Program-made: the position numbers and the translations under genes
NCBI RefSeq assembly: GCF_000565075.1
Contig: NZ_JDFG01000020.1
Coordinates: forward strand, 1 to 47,152
DNA: 47,152 bases
DNA from: Atopobium sp. BS2
GTDB taxonomy: Bacteria; Actinomycetota; Coriobacteriia; Coriobacteriales; Atopobiaceae
Reading direction: 5' to 3'
Notes under the pieces: model-generated
What the model was told of the DNA's origin: nothing
Database searches by the model: none
Seen by the model: the letters and a program-made list of their open reading frames with translations, nothing else
Shown here: positions 33,245 to 43,042 of the stretch, piece by piece
How the letters are laid out: the number at the start of each line of letters is the position of its first letter
Numbering within the stretch: the first letter of the stretch is position 1

Positions 33245-34084
33245 TTACTCCCTAAATCCAGTCACTTGATTTTGCAAGTCAACAAGGTGAGCGATGCCAG
33301 CTTGACCAAGGTCGAGAAGCTGGTTGAGCTGCTCTCGATCAAACGGACCGCCCTCGCCTGTTCCTTGTACTTCAATTATCTGTCCAGTTTCTGTTCCAAC
33401 AAGGTTCATGTCAATGTCCGCATGAGAATCCTCGGGATAGTCAAGGTCCAGCAGCGGCTTGCCATTCACATATCCCATAGAAATCGCAGCTACCTGACCT
33501 GTGAGAGGAAGTCTGGGGAGAATGTCCTTCTCGACAAGTGAGTAGAGTGCGTCGTGGAGTGCCACCCAAGCACCCGTGATACTGGCGGTTCTGGTGCCGC
33601 CGTCTGCCTGAAGGACGTCGCAGTCCAGCGTGATGGTGTACTCGCCCAGACGGTTGAGGTCGACAACGGAGCGTAGCGAGCGGCCGATCAGGCGCTCAAT
33701 CTCCATGGAACGACCCTTGCGGTTGGCGCGCTCTCGCTTGGTGCGGCGGTTAGTTGACGCAGGTAACATGGCATATTCGGCCGTGACCCAGCCCGCGCGA
33801 GAACTGCGTCGCCATGCAGGGACGCCCTCTTCGACGGTAGCGGTGCACAGGACACGCGTGTCGCCAAACGTGACCAGGCACGATCCGTCGGCATTCTTCA
33901 TAACGTTGCGCTCGAGGGTGACGGGGCGCATCTGGTCCCACGCGCGATCAAACGAGCGCGCGGGCTCCGTGGCGGTTCCGGTCTGCGCGGCGGCTCCGGG
34001 CTCCGTAGCTGCGTCGGTCTGAGCGGTGGCTCCGGCCTGCGCGGGTTTCTCGCCAGAAAACCTGCCTTCTACCTGATTATCCAT
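33245..34084 (-). CDS. rph: Ribonuclease PH with repetitive N-terminal extension
   Basis: RNase PH trims tRNA 3' ends with phosphate as the acceptor. The core starts at [15 protein letters not shown] and keeps [12 protein letters not shown], the strongly conserved [28 protein letters not shown] region and [15 protein letters not shown]. The 279 residues exceed the usual 240 or so because about 45 residues of Ala/Thr/Gly/Glu repeats (for example [16 protein letters not shown]) come first. The ATG at 34084 has AGGAG at 34089-34093, so the extension is likely translated. A tRNA-Val gene lies 50 bases upstream and may be its substrate. Confidence 0.93.
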   Translation of the reverse strand: MDNQVEGRFSGEKPAQAGATAQTDAATEPGAAAQTGTATEPARSFDRAWDQMRPVTLERNVMKNADGSCLVTFGDTRVLCTATVEEGVPAWRRSSRAGWVTAEYAMLPASTNRRTKRERANRKGRSMEIERLIGRSLRSVVDLNRLGEYTITLDCDVLQADGGTRTASITGAWVALHDALYSLVEKDILPRLPLTGQVAAISMGYVNGKPLLDLDYPEDSHADIDMNLVGTETGQIIEVQGTGEGGPFDREQLNQLLDLGQAGIAHLVDLQNQVTGFRE

Positions 34085-34134
34085 TGCACTCCTAAGAAAA
34101 AACGCGACACCCGAGGGCGCCGCGTGAGGTTCCA

Positions 34135-34210
34135 TGGTGGGCGATGAGAGATTTGAACTCCCGGCCTTGTGCGTGTAAAGCACCTGCGCTAGCCGCTGCG
34201 CCAATCGCCC
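34135..34210 (-). tRNA. tRNA-Val (anticodon TAC)
   Basis: On the minus strand, acceptor GGGCGAT/ATCGCCC, a D arm GGCGCAGCGGCTAGCGC, an anticodon arm with loop TTTACAC (anticodon TAC), a T arm GAGTTCAAATCTC and an encoded CCA are seen. It lies between the FAD oxidoreductase gene and rph, facing the same way. Confidence 0.94.
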
Positions 34211-34256
34211 GTGACTGTAGAAGTTTATCACAGCTTCCACAATTCTTCGGCGGCAA

Positions 34257-35636
34257 TTATGAATTCACAGGTTTCATTTGTTCAACTTCAGCACGGACTG
34301 CCACGCCATCTAGCTGAGCGAGTGGTGTTGAAGTCTGTTTTGCCAGAGCACATGCCGTGCCCATAGCATCTCCCATATCAGTGACCGTTGGAATAATGCG
34401 AACACTTGCCTGCATCAAAAACGTCGTAGAGATGCAGCGACCAATAACGCCTAGGTTATTGATGTGTTTGGTGACCATCGACCGGAATGGAATCTCGTAA
34501 TAGTCACCCTGCTCGTAGGTATTTTTGTGGAAGAGTCCGCCCTTATTGGAGTGAACGTCAATGTACCAATCGCCGCGAACAAGACCGTCGTCAAATCGAG
34601 TCTGGTTGACGTAATCTTCCTCGGTAAGCATTGTCTGACCTTCAACACGCCAGCTCTCACGAACACCTAACAATGAAGCCTGCTCCATAAGGTAGCTTTG
34701 CTCAAATCCAGGCATCATGCGCTGTAAAAACGTAACTAATCGGCGAATGCGAGCGTGCGCCTCAACTGTTGCGTTAGAACGCGCAGCTCCCGAGGTGTTT
34801 GTACGCATGCTTGCAATATGCGGACAGTTTAGCGCCATGCAACCTGGCTTTCCAGGAAGCGAGAAAATCTGGTAATAGCGCAGGTCCTCTTCTTCAAGAA
34901 TGCCTGCTTCAATTCCCTCACGGAACTTTGGCTCCAGCTTAAAATTCTTACCTGCAACCATCGCGGACTCAAAGAAATATCCTTCGACCAATGGCGAGAA
35001 GTGATCATCAAGTGAGAGCACGTAATCTCTATAGCGCTCAACATCAATTCCACCCATGGTAAAACGCAAGCTGCAAACCTGATTGATGCCGTCCTCATCA
35101 CCAGCTGCAACTGGTACCCCAGCGGCTCTAGACAAAACTGCATCGCCTGAAGCATCAATCCACGTTTGAGCTGATACAGCAATCAAACCTTCAGTTGAAG
35201 CAAGAATTGCATATGTGATGGTTTTCTCGTCACCGGCATCAGATAGAACCGCAGCTACGAGAGACGTGTCATAGAGGATTTGTCCACCTTTAGTGGTGTA
35301 GAGCTGCTCATACACTTCTCCCAAACGCTCAGGAGCAAACCAGATCATGGTAGTGTAATCGTCACGCGTAGCGTCACCTGAAGCCAAGAGCTGCTGCTCG
35401 ATGGTAGAAAGAACTGGCAGATGGCGCACATATGACGGCATCATAGGGCACACAAGCGCTCGTGTAGCAGAGCCCCCAAGCAGATTTGACTTGTCCACAA
35501 TAAGTGTAGAGAGACCCTCGTTGACGCAGCGAATTCCACAAGCAGATCCAGAAACGCCGCCGCCAATAATGACCACATCAAAGCTTCCAACAACAGGAAT
35601 CTGTAGGTTGTTCCAGGTAATCTCTTTATGATTCAT
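34257..35636 (-). CDS. FAD-dependent oxidoreductase
   Basis: The 459-residue protein starts with a dinucleotide-binding fold ([32 protein letters not shown]) and then [14 protein letters not shown], which matches the FAD_oxidored group with a Gly-rich loop after the first Rossmann strand. The C-terminal [12 protein letters not shown] also fits an FAD contact. ATG 35636 follows AGGAGGAAAC; an ATG far upstream has no support. It overlaps the previous gene by 11 bases. It is the last gene of the transporter-hydantoinase operon. Its substrate is unknown. Confidence 0.85.
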   Translation of the reverse strand: MNHKEITWNNLQIPVVGSFDVVIIGGGVSGSACGIRCVNEGLSTLIVDKSNLLGGSATRALVCPMMPSYVRHLPVLSTIEQQLLASGDATRDDYTTMIWFAPERLGEVYEQLYTTKGGQILYDTSLVAAVLSDAGDEKTITYAILASTEGLIAVSAQTWIDASGDAVLSRAAGVPVAAGDEDGINQVCSLRFTMGGIDVERYRDYVLSLDDHFSPLVEGYFFESAMVAGKNFKLEPKFREGIEAGILEEEDLRYYQIFSLPGKPGCMALNCPHIASMRTNTSGAARSNATVEAHARIRRLVTFLQRMMPGFEQSYLMEQASLLGVRESWRVEGQTMLTEEDYVNQTRFDDGLVRGDWYIDVHSNKGGLFHKNTYEQGDYYEIPFRSMVTKHINNLGVIGRCISTTFLMQASVRIIPTVTDMGDAMGTACALAKQTSTPLAQLDGVAVRAEVEQMKPVNS

Positions 35637-36261
35637 TGTTTCCTCCTGTGCCAGAAATGTTATGTAGCAATTCGTAGTAAGTATTGGTAAACGCATGTGC
35701 TGCAATTTCAGATAGTGCGTGAATGCCTGTTTTTCCCAGCTTACAAGGACCAATAGTAATAAGCGGAACGGTGTATTCTTTGCTGGTTAATCCAAGTCGC
35801 GTCGTCTCCAAGACATGAAAAAACTCATGCATCAGAATGAGATTTTGAGCTTCATGCGGCTCGAGTTGATTTTGTTTTGCCCACAGCACGCACGACTGCT
35901 CATAGAGCGTAATTTCTTTTGTACCAGAAACATAATCGCTGAAATATCGCTGGTTTCCATACACACAATCAATATCTTTTTTTATAATTGTCATGCTTGC
36001 ATCTTTGCAGATTTTAAAGAAATCACTTTGACCGTTTGATTCTTCAAACACCATATGCGCAGCGCGCTCACCCTTTGACCAAGCCAAATCAATCACGCGC
36101 TCTTTATCCTCTTCAGGAATTCGAGCAGCAAAGCGATCCCACGAGAGCTCTTTACGTGCAAGCTCACGAGTTGGAAACGGAAACCGTGAAGCAGAGCCAA
36201 CAGTAGACTCTGCTTCAAGGTTCACCGATTTTCTCGCCAAAGTGTGATCTGCGTTCTGCAT
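35626..36261 (-). CDS. HEFFH-motif protein of unknown function
   Basis: I do not recognise this 211-residue protein by name. It has HEFFH in LILMHEFFHVLE near 146-157, with a downstream SEIAAHAF near 185, which together fit a zinc-dependent peptidase-like (gluzincin) fold. It lacks a signal peptide or membrane span, so it should be cytoplasmic. It lies tightly between the hydantoinase-like gene (six bases away) and the oxidoreductase (11-base overlap). It is probably a working part of that pathway, or a maturation protease. Confidence 0.7.
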   Translation of the reverse strand: MQNADHTLARKSVNLEAESTVGSASRFPFPTRELARKELSWDRFAARIPEEDKERVIDLAWSKGERAAHMVFEESNGQSDFFKICKDASMTIIKKDIDCVYGNQRYFSDYVSGTKEITLYEQSCVLWAKQNQLEPHEAQNLILMHEFFHVLETTRLGLTSKEYTVPLITIGPCKLGKTGIHALSEIAAHAFTNTYYELLHNISGTGGNNES

Positions 36262-36267
36262 GTGAGT

Positions 36268-38415
36268 TTAATCGCCTAAACGAAGTGTAGCAGCGATGAT
36301 AACAGGCTCGTCGGACGGATAGCCGCCCAACTCCACTGCTGCAAGGCTCAAAATCTGCTCAAGAGAAGTCATTCCGGACAGATCGATGACGCGCTTGCCA
36401 ACTACTACATAGACATTTGGCAGATTGGCTCCACCGTCGTTATAAACGGTCAAGTCCTCTACCAGGGCTGTTACTCCCTTGCGCCAAGAGCTAATAGTCT
36501 CTTGAAGCACCTCAGCATTTGGACGCTGAAGTCTAATAACACCCTCGGAATCAATAAGACGAAGAGCTGTGCGTTTCTTGGTGAGAAGACCAAAGAGCTT
36601 CTTTTCTGTAGTGGTTGCAGTGTAAGCAAAGAGCTCAGAAGAGTGAGCAACCTCGGAAACGTTATCTGCACCCTCGCCAAGGTTCTCTACTACAAGTTTT
36701 TTAAGCTCGTCTGCACTCAGACGTGTAGCATTAACGTCTTTACTACGCAGCTCAGTGGCACCAACAGCAATCGCGCGGACAACGTGGCACTGGGTATCAA
36801 CCTCAACCGTAACCTCAACAGTTCCAGGAGCTGCTCCCATCTTAATAGCACGAGCTTCTGCTTCACGCCTAACGCTGACAATGTCATCGTCGGTTGGGTT
36901 AGTAACACTGCGCTCAACCATGTCTCGGACCATAGCAAGAGCAACGCCAATAGTTGAGATAACAGGAGCATTCTTAGCAATGCGGAACGTATGACCCATG
37001 GTCTTTGCCAAGTGTGGCACTACCGTAGAAGCTCCGCCGCCACCGCCAACGTAAACGGTTGTGCGAGGGTCCATGCCGTAGTCTTTCATAAGCTGTTCTG
37101 CTACAGCACCGTTCTTCTTTGCGGCAAAAGCAAGGACCTGAGCTGCTGCATCTTCAACGCTCATGCCCATATTCTCTGCAAGAGGAGCCCACGCCGCACG
37201 AGCAGCTTCAACAGAGCCGTATGCATAATCCCCCTCAGGAACAAAGCCTGCAAGGTTTGCAGCGCCAGCCATGGTCAAACAAACGCGAAGTCCACCATCG
37301 CACTCAATAGCTGCGTACTCAGGATCTCCATCCATAGGACGAACAGCAACCAGGCGTGGATTCACAATTTTTTCTGCGTCGGTGTATACCTCGTAATCCA
37401 AGTTAGCAATGTGAGCAGAACGAGGTCCCACGTCAACGGCCTTGCCATCAGAAATCTGCACCATAGAACCGCCACCAATACCAACGGTTCTCACATCTAG
37501 TGACGAGAGGTACGTCTTGTGGCCACCAACTTCTGCGTATTTGACCATAACCTTGCCGTCTTTAACGCAAGAAATATCGGTAGAAGTGCCACCAACCTCA
37601 AAGAATAGGCCGTCGGTAAGCTTCTCATACATCAAAGCGCCAGCTACACCAGCTGCAGGACCAGAAAGAATGGTTAGGATTGGACGATGACGGACCTCAT
37701 CAACAGTCATAACACCGCCGTCGCAGCGCATAACCATAAGTGGTGACTCAATGCCTGCCTCGCGAATACTCTTGTCAGTCATGTTTGCAGCTTCAAGCAT
37801 CTTTGGCATGATGGAAGCGTTAACAACTGCTGTACGAGTACGAATAGCCAGGCCGTAAAGCTTAGAAATGTCATTTGTAGCCGTAGCAGGAAGTTCTCTA
37901 TCAGAGCACTCTGCAATAACAGCATTCTCGTTAGTTGGATCATCTACGCTAAATGCCTCGGCGGCAACATAAGAAGTTGAACCGTCCGAGAAAAGCTGCT
38001 CGATTGCGCTCTTAATGCCAGCTTCAACATCAGAAGAGGTGTCTACAAAAGCATTTTTGGTACGCAGGAATTTACCGGCAGCAAGTTCAATATCGCCAAC
38101 ATTGGTGTCACTCTTACTCTTGGCTCCCTGAAGACCACTACCAAGCGTTACGATACCAACCTGTGCAACATCGCCCTCAAGCAGGGCATTTGTTGCTTGG
38201 GTAGTACCGTGAGCAATAAAGACAACATCTTCAGGCTTAATGTTGTGCTGCTCCATAACACCATGAAGCACCTGCACAATACCTGCTGCAACACCTGCTT
38301 CAGCGGTGTGCGTAGTAGGTGTTTTAACCGTGCCGATAATTTCGTACGTATCATTGTCGATGGCAACAGCATCAGTAAATGTTCCGCCAACGTCGATTCC
38401 AATACGAACTTTCAC
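36268..38415 (-). CDS. Hydantoinase/oxoprolinase-family ATPase (HyuA-like)
   Basis: The 715-residue protein opens with the family ATP site IGIDVGGTFTDAVAI and has FIAHGTTQATNALLEG, MRCDGGVMTVDEVRHRPILTILSGPAAGV and FEVGGTSTDISCVKDG in the middle. YVGGGGGASTVVPHLA follows later. Members cleave cyclic amides or carboxylate small ketones using ATP, often with a second HyuB subunit. No HyuB gene is present here, so the protein acts alone or with the neighbouring enzymes. It follows the transporter gene by 95 bases, with a terminator hairpin in between. Confidence 0.87.
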   Translation of the reverse strand: MKVRIGIDVGGTFTDAVAIDNDTYEIIGTVKTPTTHTAEAGVAAGIVQVLHGVMEQHNIKPEDVVFIAHGTTQATNALLEGDVAQVGIVTLGSGLQGAKSKSDTNVGDIELAAGKFLRTKNAFVDTSSDVEAGIKSAIEQLFSDGSTSYVAAEAFSVDDPTNENAVIAECSDRELPATATNDISKLYGLAIRTRTAVVNASIMPKMLEAANMTDKSIREAGIESPLMVMRCDGGVMTVDEVRHRPILTILSGPAAGVAGALMYEKLTDGLFFEVGGTSTDISCVKDGKVMVKYAEVGGHKTYLSSLDVRTVGIGGGSMVQISDGKAVDVGPRSAHIANLDYEVYTDAEKIVNPRLVAVRPMDGDPEYAAIECDGGLRVCLTMAGAANLAGFVPEGDYAYGSVEAARAAWAPLAENMGMSVEDAAAQVLAFAAKKNGAVAEQLMKDYGMDPRTTVYVGGGGGASTVVPHLAKTMGHTFRIAKNAPVISTIGVALAMVRDMVERSVTNPTDDDIVSVRREAEARAIKMGAAPGTVEVTVEVDTQCHVVRAIAVGATELRSKDVNATRLSADELKKLVVENLGEGADNVSEVAHSSELFAYTATTTEKKLFGLLTKKRTALRLIDSEGVIRLQRPNAEVLQETISSWRKGVTALVEDLTVYNDGGANLPNVYVVVGKRVIDLSGMTSLEQILSLAAVELGGYPSDEPVIIAATLRLGD

Positions 38416-38463
38416 GTTTCCTCCTTGATTTACAGCAATCCATCAGCTGCAAAGATAAAACGA

Positions 38464-38497
38464 GGCGAGAAGACCACAACAAGAGGGTCTTCTCGCC
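38464..38497 (-). terminator. Hairpin between transporter and HyuA-like genes, made of two 8-mer copies
   Basis: GGCGAGAAGACC at 38464-38475 pairs perfectly with GGTCTTCTCGCC at 38486-38497 over a 10-base loop. The minus-strand reading ends with TCGTTTTATC, a weak T-run. It would act as a partial terminator inside the operon. Confidence 0.7.
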
Positions 38498-38510
38498 CCA
38501 AGGTCAGAAC

Positions 38511-39812
38511 TTAGAAGTACAGAACACCAGACAGAATTACACCAAAGATGGAAACTGCCCAGAGGTAAGGAAGCATCTTACGAGTAACGGTGTTAACGTC
38601 AACCTCGCAGAAGTTTGCAGTCCAAACGTTCTGAGTGTTGGTTGGGTCGCCACCTGCCTGGATGCGCTCTGCAGCCAGGAATGCGCCCATGACAGCAAGA
38701 GGATTCAAGGTGTTCAGGCCAATGATAAGAGCTGCGATACCAGAACCAAGACCAAACATGTTCATAGGTCCACGATACAGAGCCAATGGCGAGAGGACCG
38801 CGAAGAAGACGATGTATGCAATAAGGTTCTGTGGCATGATGCCAAGCAGGAATGGGTTAAGAACTGCCTTAACCGTTGGGTTGGTAACTGCAAGGTAAAG
38901 GATACCAATGCCAACCATCAGGATAATTGCAGGACCAGCGTCGGTTACGCCGTCATAGCAAGTCTTTGCAAGAAGGTTCATTGCCTTGCTAAAGCTCTTG
39001 GAGGTAAACAGCAGGCACCACAGAATACCAACGGTAAATGCTGGGGTAACAGGAACCTTCAAGAAAGCAACAAGCACAATAGGAATGAGTGGAGTAAGCA
39101 TTGCAAGACCACCAGCAACACCGGTGAGCTGCTTGGAGTTGCTCTGCTCAGCAACTGGAGCGCTGAAGGCAAACTTAATGCCATTACGCTTGAACTCAAC
39201 AACAATCATAATCAAAGTTGCAATACCAGTTGCAACAGCAAGATAAACCTCAAAGCCCTGAACCTGAGCAATGTCTAGGTTGAAAAGCTTTGCGAAGGTT
39301 GTCCAGTTGGCAATATTGAGTGCCAGACCAGTGGTAAATGACATCAAGAAGATACATGCTGCACTAGCTGCGGGAACACCAACAGAAATCAAAATTGGCA
39401 GGACGATTGAGCCAACCATGATGATGGATCCCAAGCCAGAAAGTGTAGTAAAGAGGACAGCTACTGCAATAGACATAATCAAGGTGATTACCAGGGGCTT
39501 ATCGCCACCAAGCTCTGCACTTTTCTTGATAATTGTCTCGGTAACACCAGTCTTGTTCATAAGCTGACCCAACCATGCGCCAAAAATAACAGCCATGATT
39601 GCGGCGCCCATGCGGACGGTGCCAGCCTCAAATACTGATGTCAGCCAGCCAATTTCTTTTCCGTCGCCGTCTTTTCCAAACATTGGAACGCCTGCGATGA
39701 CACAAATCAAAATGGCCATCAGTGGCAGGGCAAGCAGAGTTGGAATCTTCTTAGTCATCATCAATGCAGCTACAGCCACAAAGACCAAGAGGATCAAAAT
39801 ACCCTGAACCAT
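38511..39812 (-). CDS. Membrane transporter of the ion-transporter superfamily (organic acid type)
   Basis: The 433-residue protein has about 11 to 12 membrane spans and the layout of gluconate/citrate/C4-dicarboxylate carriers. It has MVQGILILLVFVAVAAL at the start, a repeated hairpin around AELGGDKPLVITLIMSIA, and a discontinuous FTTLSGLGSIIMVGSI region likely to be the substrate site. The substrate cannot be named; the linked HyuA-like enzyme suggests a cyclic amide, amino-acid derivative or organic acid. The gene leads the operon, and an inverted repeat lies upstream. Confidence 0.75.
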   Translation of the reverse strand: MVQGILILLVFVAVAALMMTKKIPTLLALPLMAILICVIAGVPMFGKDGDGKEIGWLTSVFEAGTVRMGAAIMAVIFGAWLGQLMNKTGVTETIIKKSAELGGDKPLVITLIMSIAVAVLFTTLSGLGSIIMVGSIVLPILISVGVPAASAACIFLMSFTTGLALNIANWTTFAKLFNLDIAQVQGFEVYLAVATGIATLIMIVVEFKRNGIKFAFSAPVAEQSNSKQLTGVAGGLAMLTPLIPIVLVAFLKVPVTPAFTVGILWCLLFTSKSFSKAMNLLAKTCYDGVTDAGPAIILMVGIGILYLAVTNPTVKAVLNPFLLGIMPQNLIAYIVFFAVLSPLALYRGPMNMFGLGSGIAALIIGLNTLNPLAVMGAFLAAERIQAGGDPTNTQNVWTANFCEVDVNTVTRKMLPYLWAVSIFGVILSGVLYF

Positions 39813-39832
39813 GTTTCCTCCTTAGGAACACA

Positions 39833-39871
39833 TTGTTTGATAGCAAGTGCAGCTATCTTTCCTTCAAACAA
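39833..39871. promoter_or_regulatory. Nested inverted repeats before the transporter gene
   Basis: TTGTTTGA (39833-39840) and TCAAACAA (39864-39871) are inverse partners. Inside them GATAGC (39839-39844) and GCTATC (39852-39857) form a second pair. Lying 20-60 bases before the start codon at 39812, they suggest an operator or leader hairpin. Another inverse pair, CTTACGCA/TGCGTAAG, lies at 40000-40007 and 40035-40042, past the ROK gene end. Confidence 0.5.
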
Positions 39872-40055
39872 CCTACACGTACTTCTATAGATGCCTCAGC
39901 ACCATGTTGACGACTTTGATGAGCAGACAAAGTCGAGAAACACCTTTGTTCCAGCGCGGCACATAGCGTACTACTTCCCTACATCTACCTTGCTGGCTTC
40001 TTACGCAAGCCTTGCTGGTTTCCTGCACATAACCTGCGTAAGTCTTACCGATTTA

Positions 40056-41117
40056 CTACGTAGAACTTGCTGGACGCCAACCAGAAACAAGCACCCGTTT
40101 CCAAAGCTGGACAGTTTCTGGACAAAGACAAGCAAACCTTAGAGCAGAAACAGCATCTATTAATAAGTTTGTTGAAGTCATTCTTGTTACGATTAGTTTT
40201 GGAAATGCTTCAAACTGAGCAAATTTTTGCGCCAAAAAGGCAGGAGTAGACAACGCCTTATTTAGCGTATCTTCCTTAATCAAAGAAGTAGAGATATCTT
40301 CTTCGGGCACAGATACAACCACAGCATCAAGAGAAAATAGACTCTGAACCGTGCTGATAAGGTTCATTAACTTATCAAGTTGCAGGCCGTCTACGCTCAC
40401 AAGTTGCTGAGTAATGTCTGCGTTTAATCCTTCTTTCATAGGAAGAGGGGTGTTATTGCTGACAACTTGAGCTACAACTCGAGTTCCAAATGAGAGATGC
40501 AAGTATGAAGAAACATCCTCAATGTTGTTTGAGCTTTCTACTTGAGAAAGAGCAAAGTCACTCTGCTCAAATTGCTTCACCGCTACCCTGAAGGAACTCT
40601 CTAACGCTTGTACCAGGGAAATTGTTGCCGAATCATGACCCGTTGAATACATGACGGAAAGCTCTGATTCAAGTACATCGCCCTCAAGCAGAACTCCAAT
40701 TCCCTTAAGAATTGAGCCGTCAACAATAAACCTTGTAAGAGCAGTTTTAATACTTTCAAGTAGAGTTTCTCCCGAAGGAGCCTCTTCTGACAGCGTGGTA
40801 CGAGCGTACTCGTTAAGAGCCATGTCAACGAGCACAAGTTCCTGACTCTGGCGAGAAACCCGAACAAGTCCCAAGAGACCAAACTCTGGAGCAAGTTGCA
40901 GAAGCGTCTTTGATCTACCAGCGGTTACTACGCGCTCTGAGCTTTCTTCAACCATTTTTGACTGAAGCAAATCTTGAACAATAGTAGTAACGGTACTAGG
41001 AGAAAGAGATAATTCACGAGCCAATTCAACACGAGACAGAGCGTTTTTCTCGCACAATGCTTTAATAACGGCACGTTTATTGGAATAGGCAATATCTTTA
41101 GTGCTGACAATTGACAT
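40056..41117 (-). CDS. ROK-family transcriptional regulator
   Basis: The 353-residue protein has an N-terminal winged helix-turn-helix (AVIKALCEKNALSRVELARELSLSPSTVTTIVQDLL), then a ROK-like (NagC/XylR) domain. The kinase motifs of that domain are poor: there is no clear ATP-binding DxGxT or zinc Cys cluster, so it should bind a ligand but not phosphorylate it. It lies upstream of the transporter operon in the same direction, with about 240 bases between, and probably controls it or the HAD genes. A ROK-type palindrome precedes its own start. Confidence 0.8.
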   Translation of the reverse strand: MSIVSTKDIAYSNKRAVIKALCEKNALSRVELARELSLSPSTVTTIVQDLLQSKMVEESSERVVTAGRSKTLLQLAPEFGLLGLVRVSRQSQELVLVDMALNEYARTTLSEEAPSGETLLESIKTALTRFIVDGSILKGIGVLLEGDVLESELSVMYSTGHDSATISLVQALESSFRVAVKQFEQSDFALSQVESSNNIEDVSSYLHLSFGTRVVAQVVSNNTPLPMKEGLNADITQQLVSVDGLQLDKLMNLISTVQSLFSLDAVVVSVPEEDISTSLIKEDTLNKALSTPAFLAQKFAQFEAFPKLIVTRMTSTNLLIDAVSALRFACLCPETVQLWKRVLVSGWRPASST

Positions 41118-41152
41118 ACGTGTCCCCTCCTCTCCATTTCTGTCTGTACTAC

Positions 41153-41175
41153 CTTATTTCGACTCTCGAAATAAG
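41153..41175. promoter_or_regulatory. Palindrome of the NagC/Mlc (ROK) operator type
   Basis: CTTATTTCGA at 41153-41162 and TCGAAATAAG at 41166-41175 are perfect inverse halves with a 3-base centre, CTC. Operators of ROK regulators such as NagC and Mlc also have TTATTT...AAATAA halves with CG near the centre. The site lies 36 bases before the ROK gene start and would allow autoregulation. Confidence 0.7.
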
Positions 41176-41264
41176 TCCATCAAACTTGGAAAGGAACGGG
41201 GCTAACGGTATGAAATTATCGCCAAATGGTCATGCTGAACAATTTGGTAAACGGCGCCAAGCCC

Positions 41265-42062
41265 TTACGCCAGCTCTTCCAGAATTCGACGCATTTCTTT
41301 CTGAACGCCCTGCTCGGTGTTGGGTGCAATGACCTTGGAGGCAATCGTCTTGAGTGCGTAGCGAGCGTTGTCCATAACGTACGCAGTGCCGGCATAACGC
41401 AGCATAGCGTAATCGTTCATAGAATCGCCAAACACAGCAATCTCGTCACGAGAAATGCCATAGTACCTGCGAATCTGCTCAAGTCCCGTAGCCTTGTTCA
41501 CACCACGAGGCACCACGTCAATCCAGGTCTCTCCAGAAGGCATAAACGAAAGTCTATCGCCCATCTCTCGCTCAAGAATCATAGCCATATCCATGGAGCG
41601 AGCCCTCGAATCGCAGCAAATAGCAGCCTTGATGATACTAACGTCAGGTGAAGGTGGATCAAACACGCGCTCGGCGTTTGGCAGGTCTTTATCCAGCTCA
41701 CGCACAAACGAACTCTGATCGTCCAGCAGATACGTATGCGTGCGGTCATAAACAACCAGGTGAATGCAGTCAAACTCAGACGTCAACTCAAACAGCTTAC
41801 GAATAGAAGCTGACGAGAAAACCTCGCGGTCGATGACCTCGTTCTCTACATAAACCTGCGTGCCAAGAGAGGCCACGTAGTCAATCTTATCCGCGACCGG
41901 CTCAAACAACCAACGCAGTGTATCGTAACGACGACCGGAGCTTGCCACAAAGTGAACGCCACGCTTGTACAGCTCTTCGATGAGCTCGAATGTCTCTGGC
42001 GGAACCTCGGAATTCTGGTCCAGTAGCGTACCATCCATATCCGATGCAATGAGTCTAATCAT
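41265..42062 (-). CDS. Cof-type HAD phosphatase
   Basis: The 265-residue protein is a class IIB (Cof-type) haloacid dehalogenase-like phosphatase: motif I IASDMDGTLLDQN with DxD at 8-10, motif II VASSGRR, and motif IV VFGDSMNDYAML. The cap domain (about 85-190) sets specificity, which cannot be read. Many such enzymes remove phosphate from sugar phosphates or flavin precursors. It ends its unit next to a second HAD gene two bases upstream. No terminator is clear after it. Confidence 0.9.
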   Translation of the reverse strand: MIRLIASDMDGTLLDQNSEVPPETFELIEELYKRGVHFVASSGRRYDTLRWLFEPVADKIDYVASLGTQVYVENEVIDREVFSSASIRKLFELTSEFDCIHLVVYDRTHTYLLDDQSSFVRELDKDLPNAERVFDPPSPDVSIIKAAICCDSRARSMDMAMILEREMGDRLSFMPSGETWIDVVPRGVNKATGLEQIRRYYGISRDEIAVFGDSMNDYAMLRYAGTAYVMDNARYALKTIASKVIAPNTEQGVQKEMRRILEELA

Positions 42063-42063
42063 G

Positions 42064-42921
42064 CTAGTTCTCCATCATAAAACGGGGAGTCTCCCCTGCT
42101 TTTGTTGCGCGTACCAGCTCAAGCAAGGCATGCGCAACGCCGTCATCTGCAGATGCACCTACGTGGTGCTTTGCTACCTGCTTGACCTCTGGAATTGCGT
42201 TTGCCACCGCCACCGAGTGCGGAACTTTACTGAGGATATCAACGTCATTCTCGCCATCTCCAAAAACAAGCACCTCTTCTGGAGAAATGCCCGTTCTTTC
42301 CAGGAGAGTTTCAAAGCCAGACAGTTTGGACACGCCCTTGGGCAGCACGTCAAACCACTGGGGAACAACCGACATGGTGTACACGTCTGGGCAGGCTGCG
42401 GCCACTTTCTGGCGACAGCGCTCCATGTCTTCCTCCGTGCCTGGACACGCAATTGTTGCGGCGACAAAATCGACGTCATCGGGGACTTGGTCGACAATGC
42501 CCGAGACAAATACCAACTTACGCTCGTAATCAGCGAGAATATCTTTGTCCAGCGGGCCGACAACATATGCCGGGTTGAAGAGGTTAGTCTTCTCTGGATA
42601 ACAGACCAAGAACATGTTCTTCTCGTCAGCAAGAGCATCTGCGACGCCCTGCAACGTTTTGTGGTCAAAGATGGAGAGCGAGATAGTCTTGCCCTTGTAC
42701 AGCACGCGCTTGCCGGTAGACATAACTCCTGTCTGCATACATGCCTCATCGAGGCTGAAAAGACGCATCAGCTCAACGTAATCTCGGCCGGTACAAGGGC
42801 CAAAGGCGATATCTGTTTCTTCAAGGAGCGTGTGAATAGCTTTGCGCGTGAAGTCCGACACGCGTCTGTTCCCAAAGGGTACCAGCGTATTGTCCATATC
42901 AGATAAAACAAGCTTAATCAC
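42064..42921 (-). CDS. Cof-type HAD phosphatase
   Basis: The 285-residue paralogue has motif I VLSDMDNTLVPFGNRRVS (Asn replaces the usual Gly after the second Asp), motif II FGPCTGRDYVELM and motif IV VFGDGENDVDILSKV. The Thr-rich or Ser substrate residue of motif II appears as T in CTGR, as normal. Its stop lies one base from the next gene's start, so both are co-transcribed, but sequence similarity between the two is low outside the motifs. Their substrates may therefore differ. Confidence 0.9.
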   Translation of the reverse strand: MIKLVLSDMDNTLVPFGNRRVSDFTRKAIHTLLEETDIAFGPCTGRDYVELMRLFSLDEACMQTGVMSTGKRVLYKGKTISLSIFDHKTLQGVADALADEKNMFLVCYPEKTNLFNPAYVVGPLDKDILADYERKLVFVSGIVDQVPDDVDFVAATIACPGTEEDMERCRQKVAAACPDVYTMSVVPQWFDVLPKGVSKLSGFETLLERTGISPEEVLVFGDGENDVDILSKVPHSVAVANAIPEVKQVAKHHVGASADDGVAHALLELVRATKAGETPRFMMEN

Positions 42922-43042
42922 AAACGTCCCCCGTTACTGCATGCTGCACAGGTCAGTGTGGACGTATCGTACGCCGAAGCTTTACGTTGACGCAAGCGAC
43001 GCGCCTCAGAGCTGATACAGTCCAAGCTGCATCTTTGTACTT

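Noticed and set aside
34085-34240. Extended N-terminus of RNase PH
   Set aside because: The longer frame reads through the tRNA-Val gene. The ATG at 34084 has a good ribosome site.
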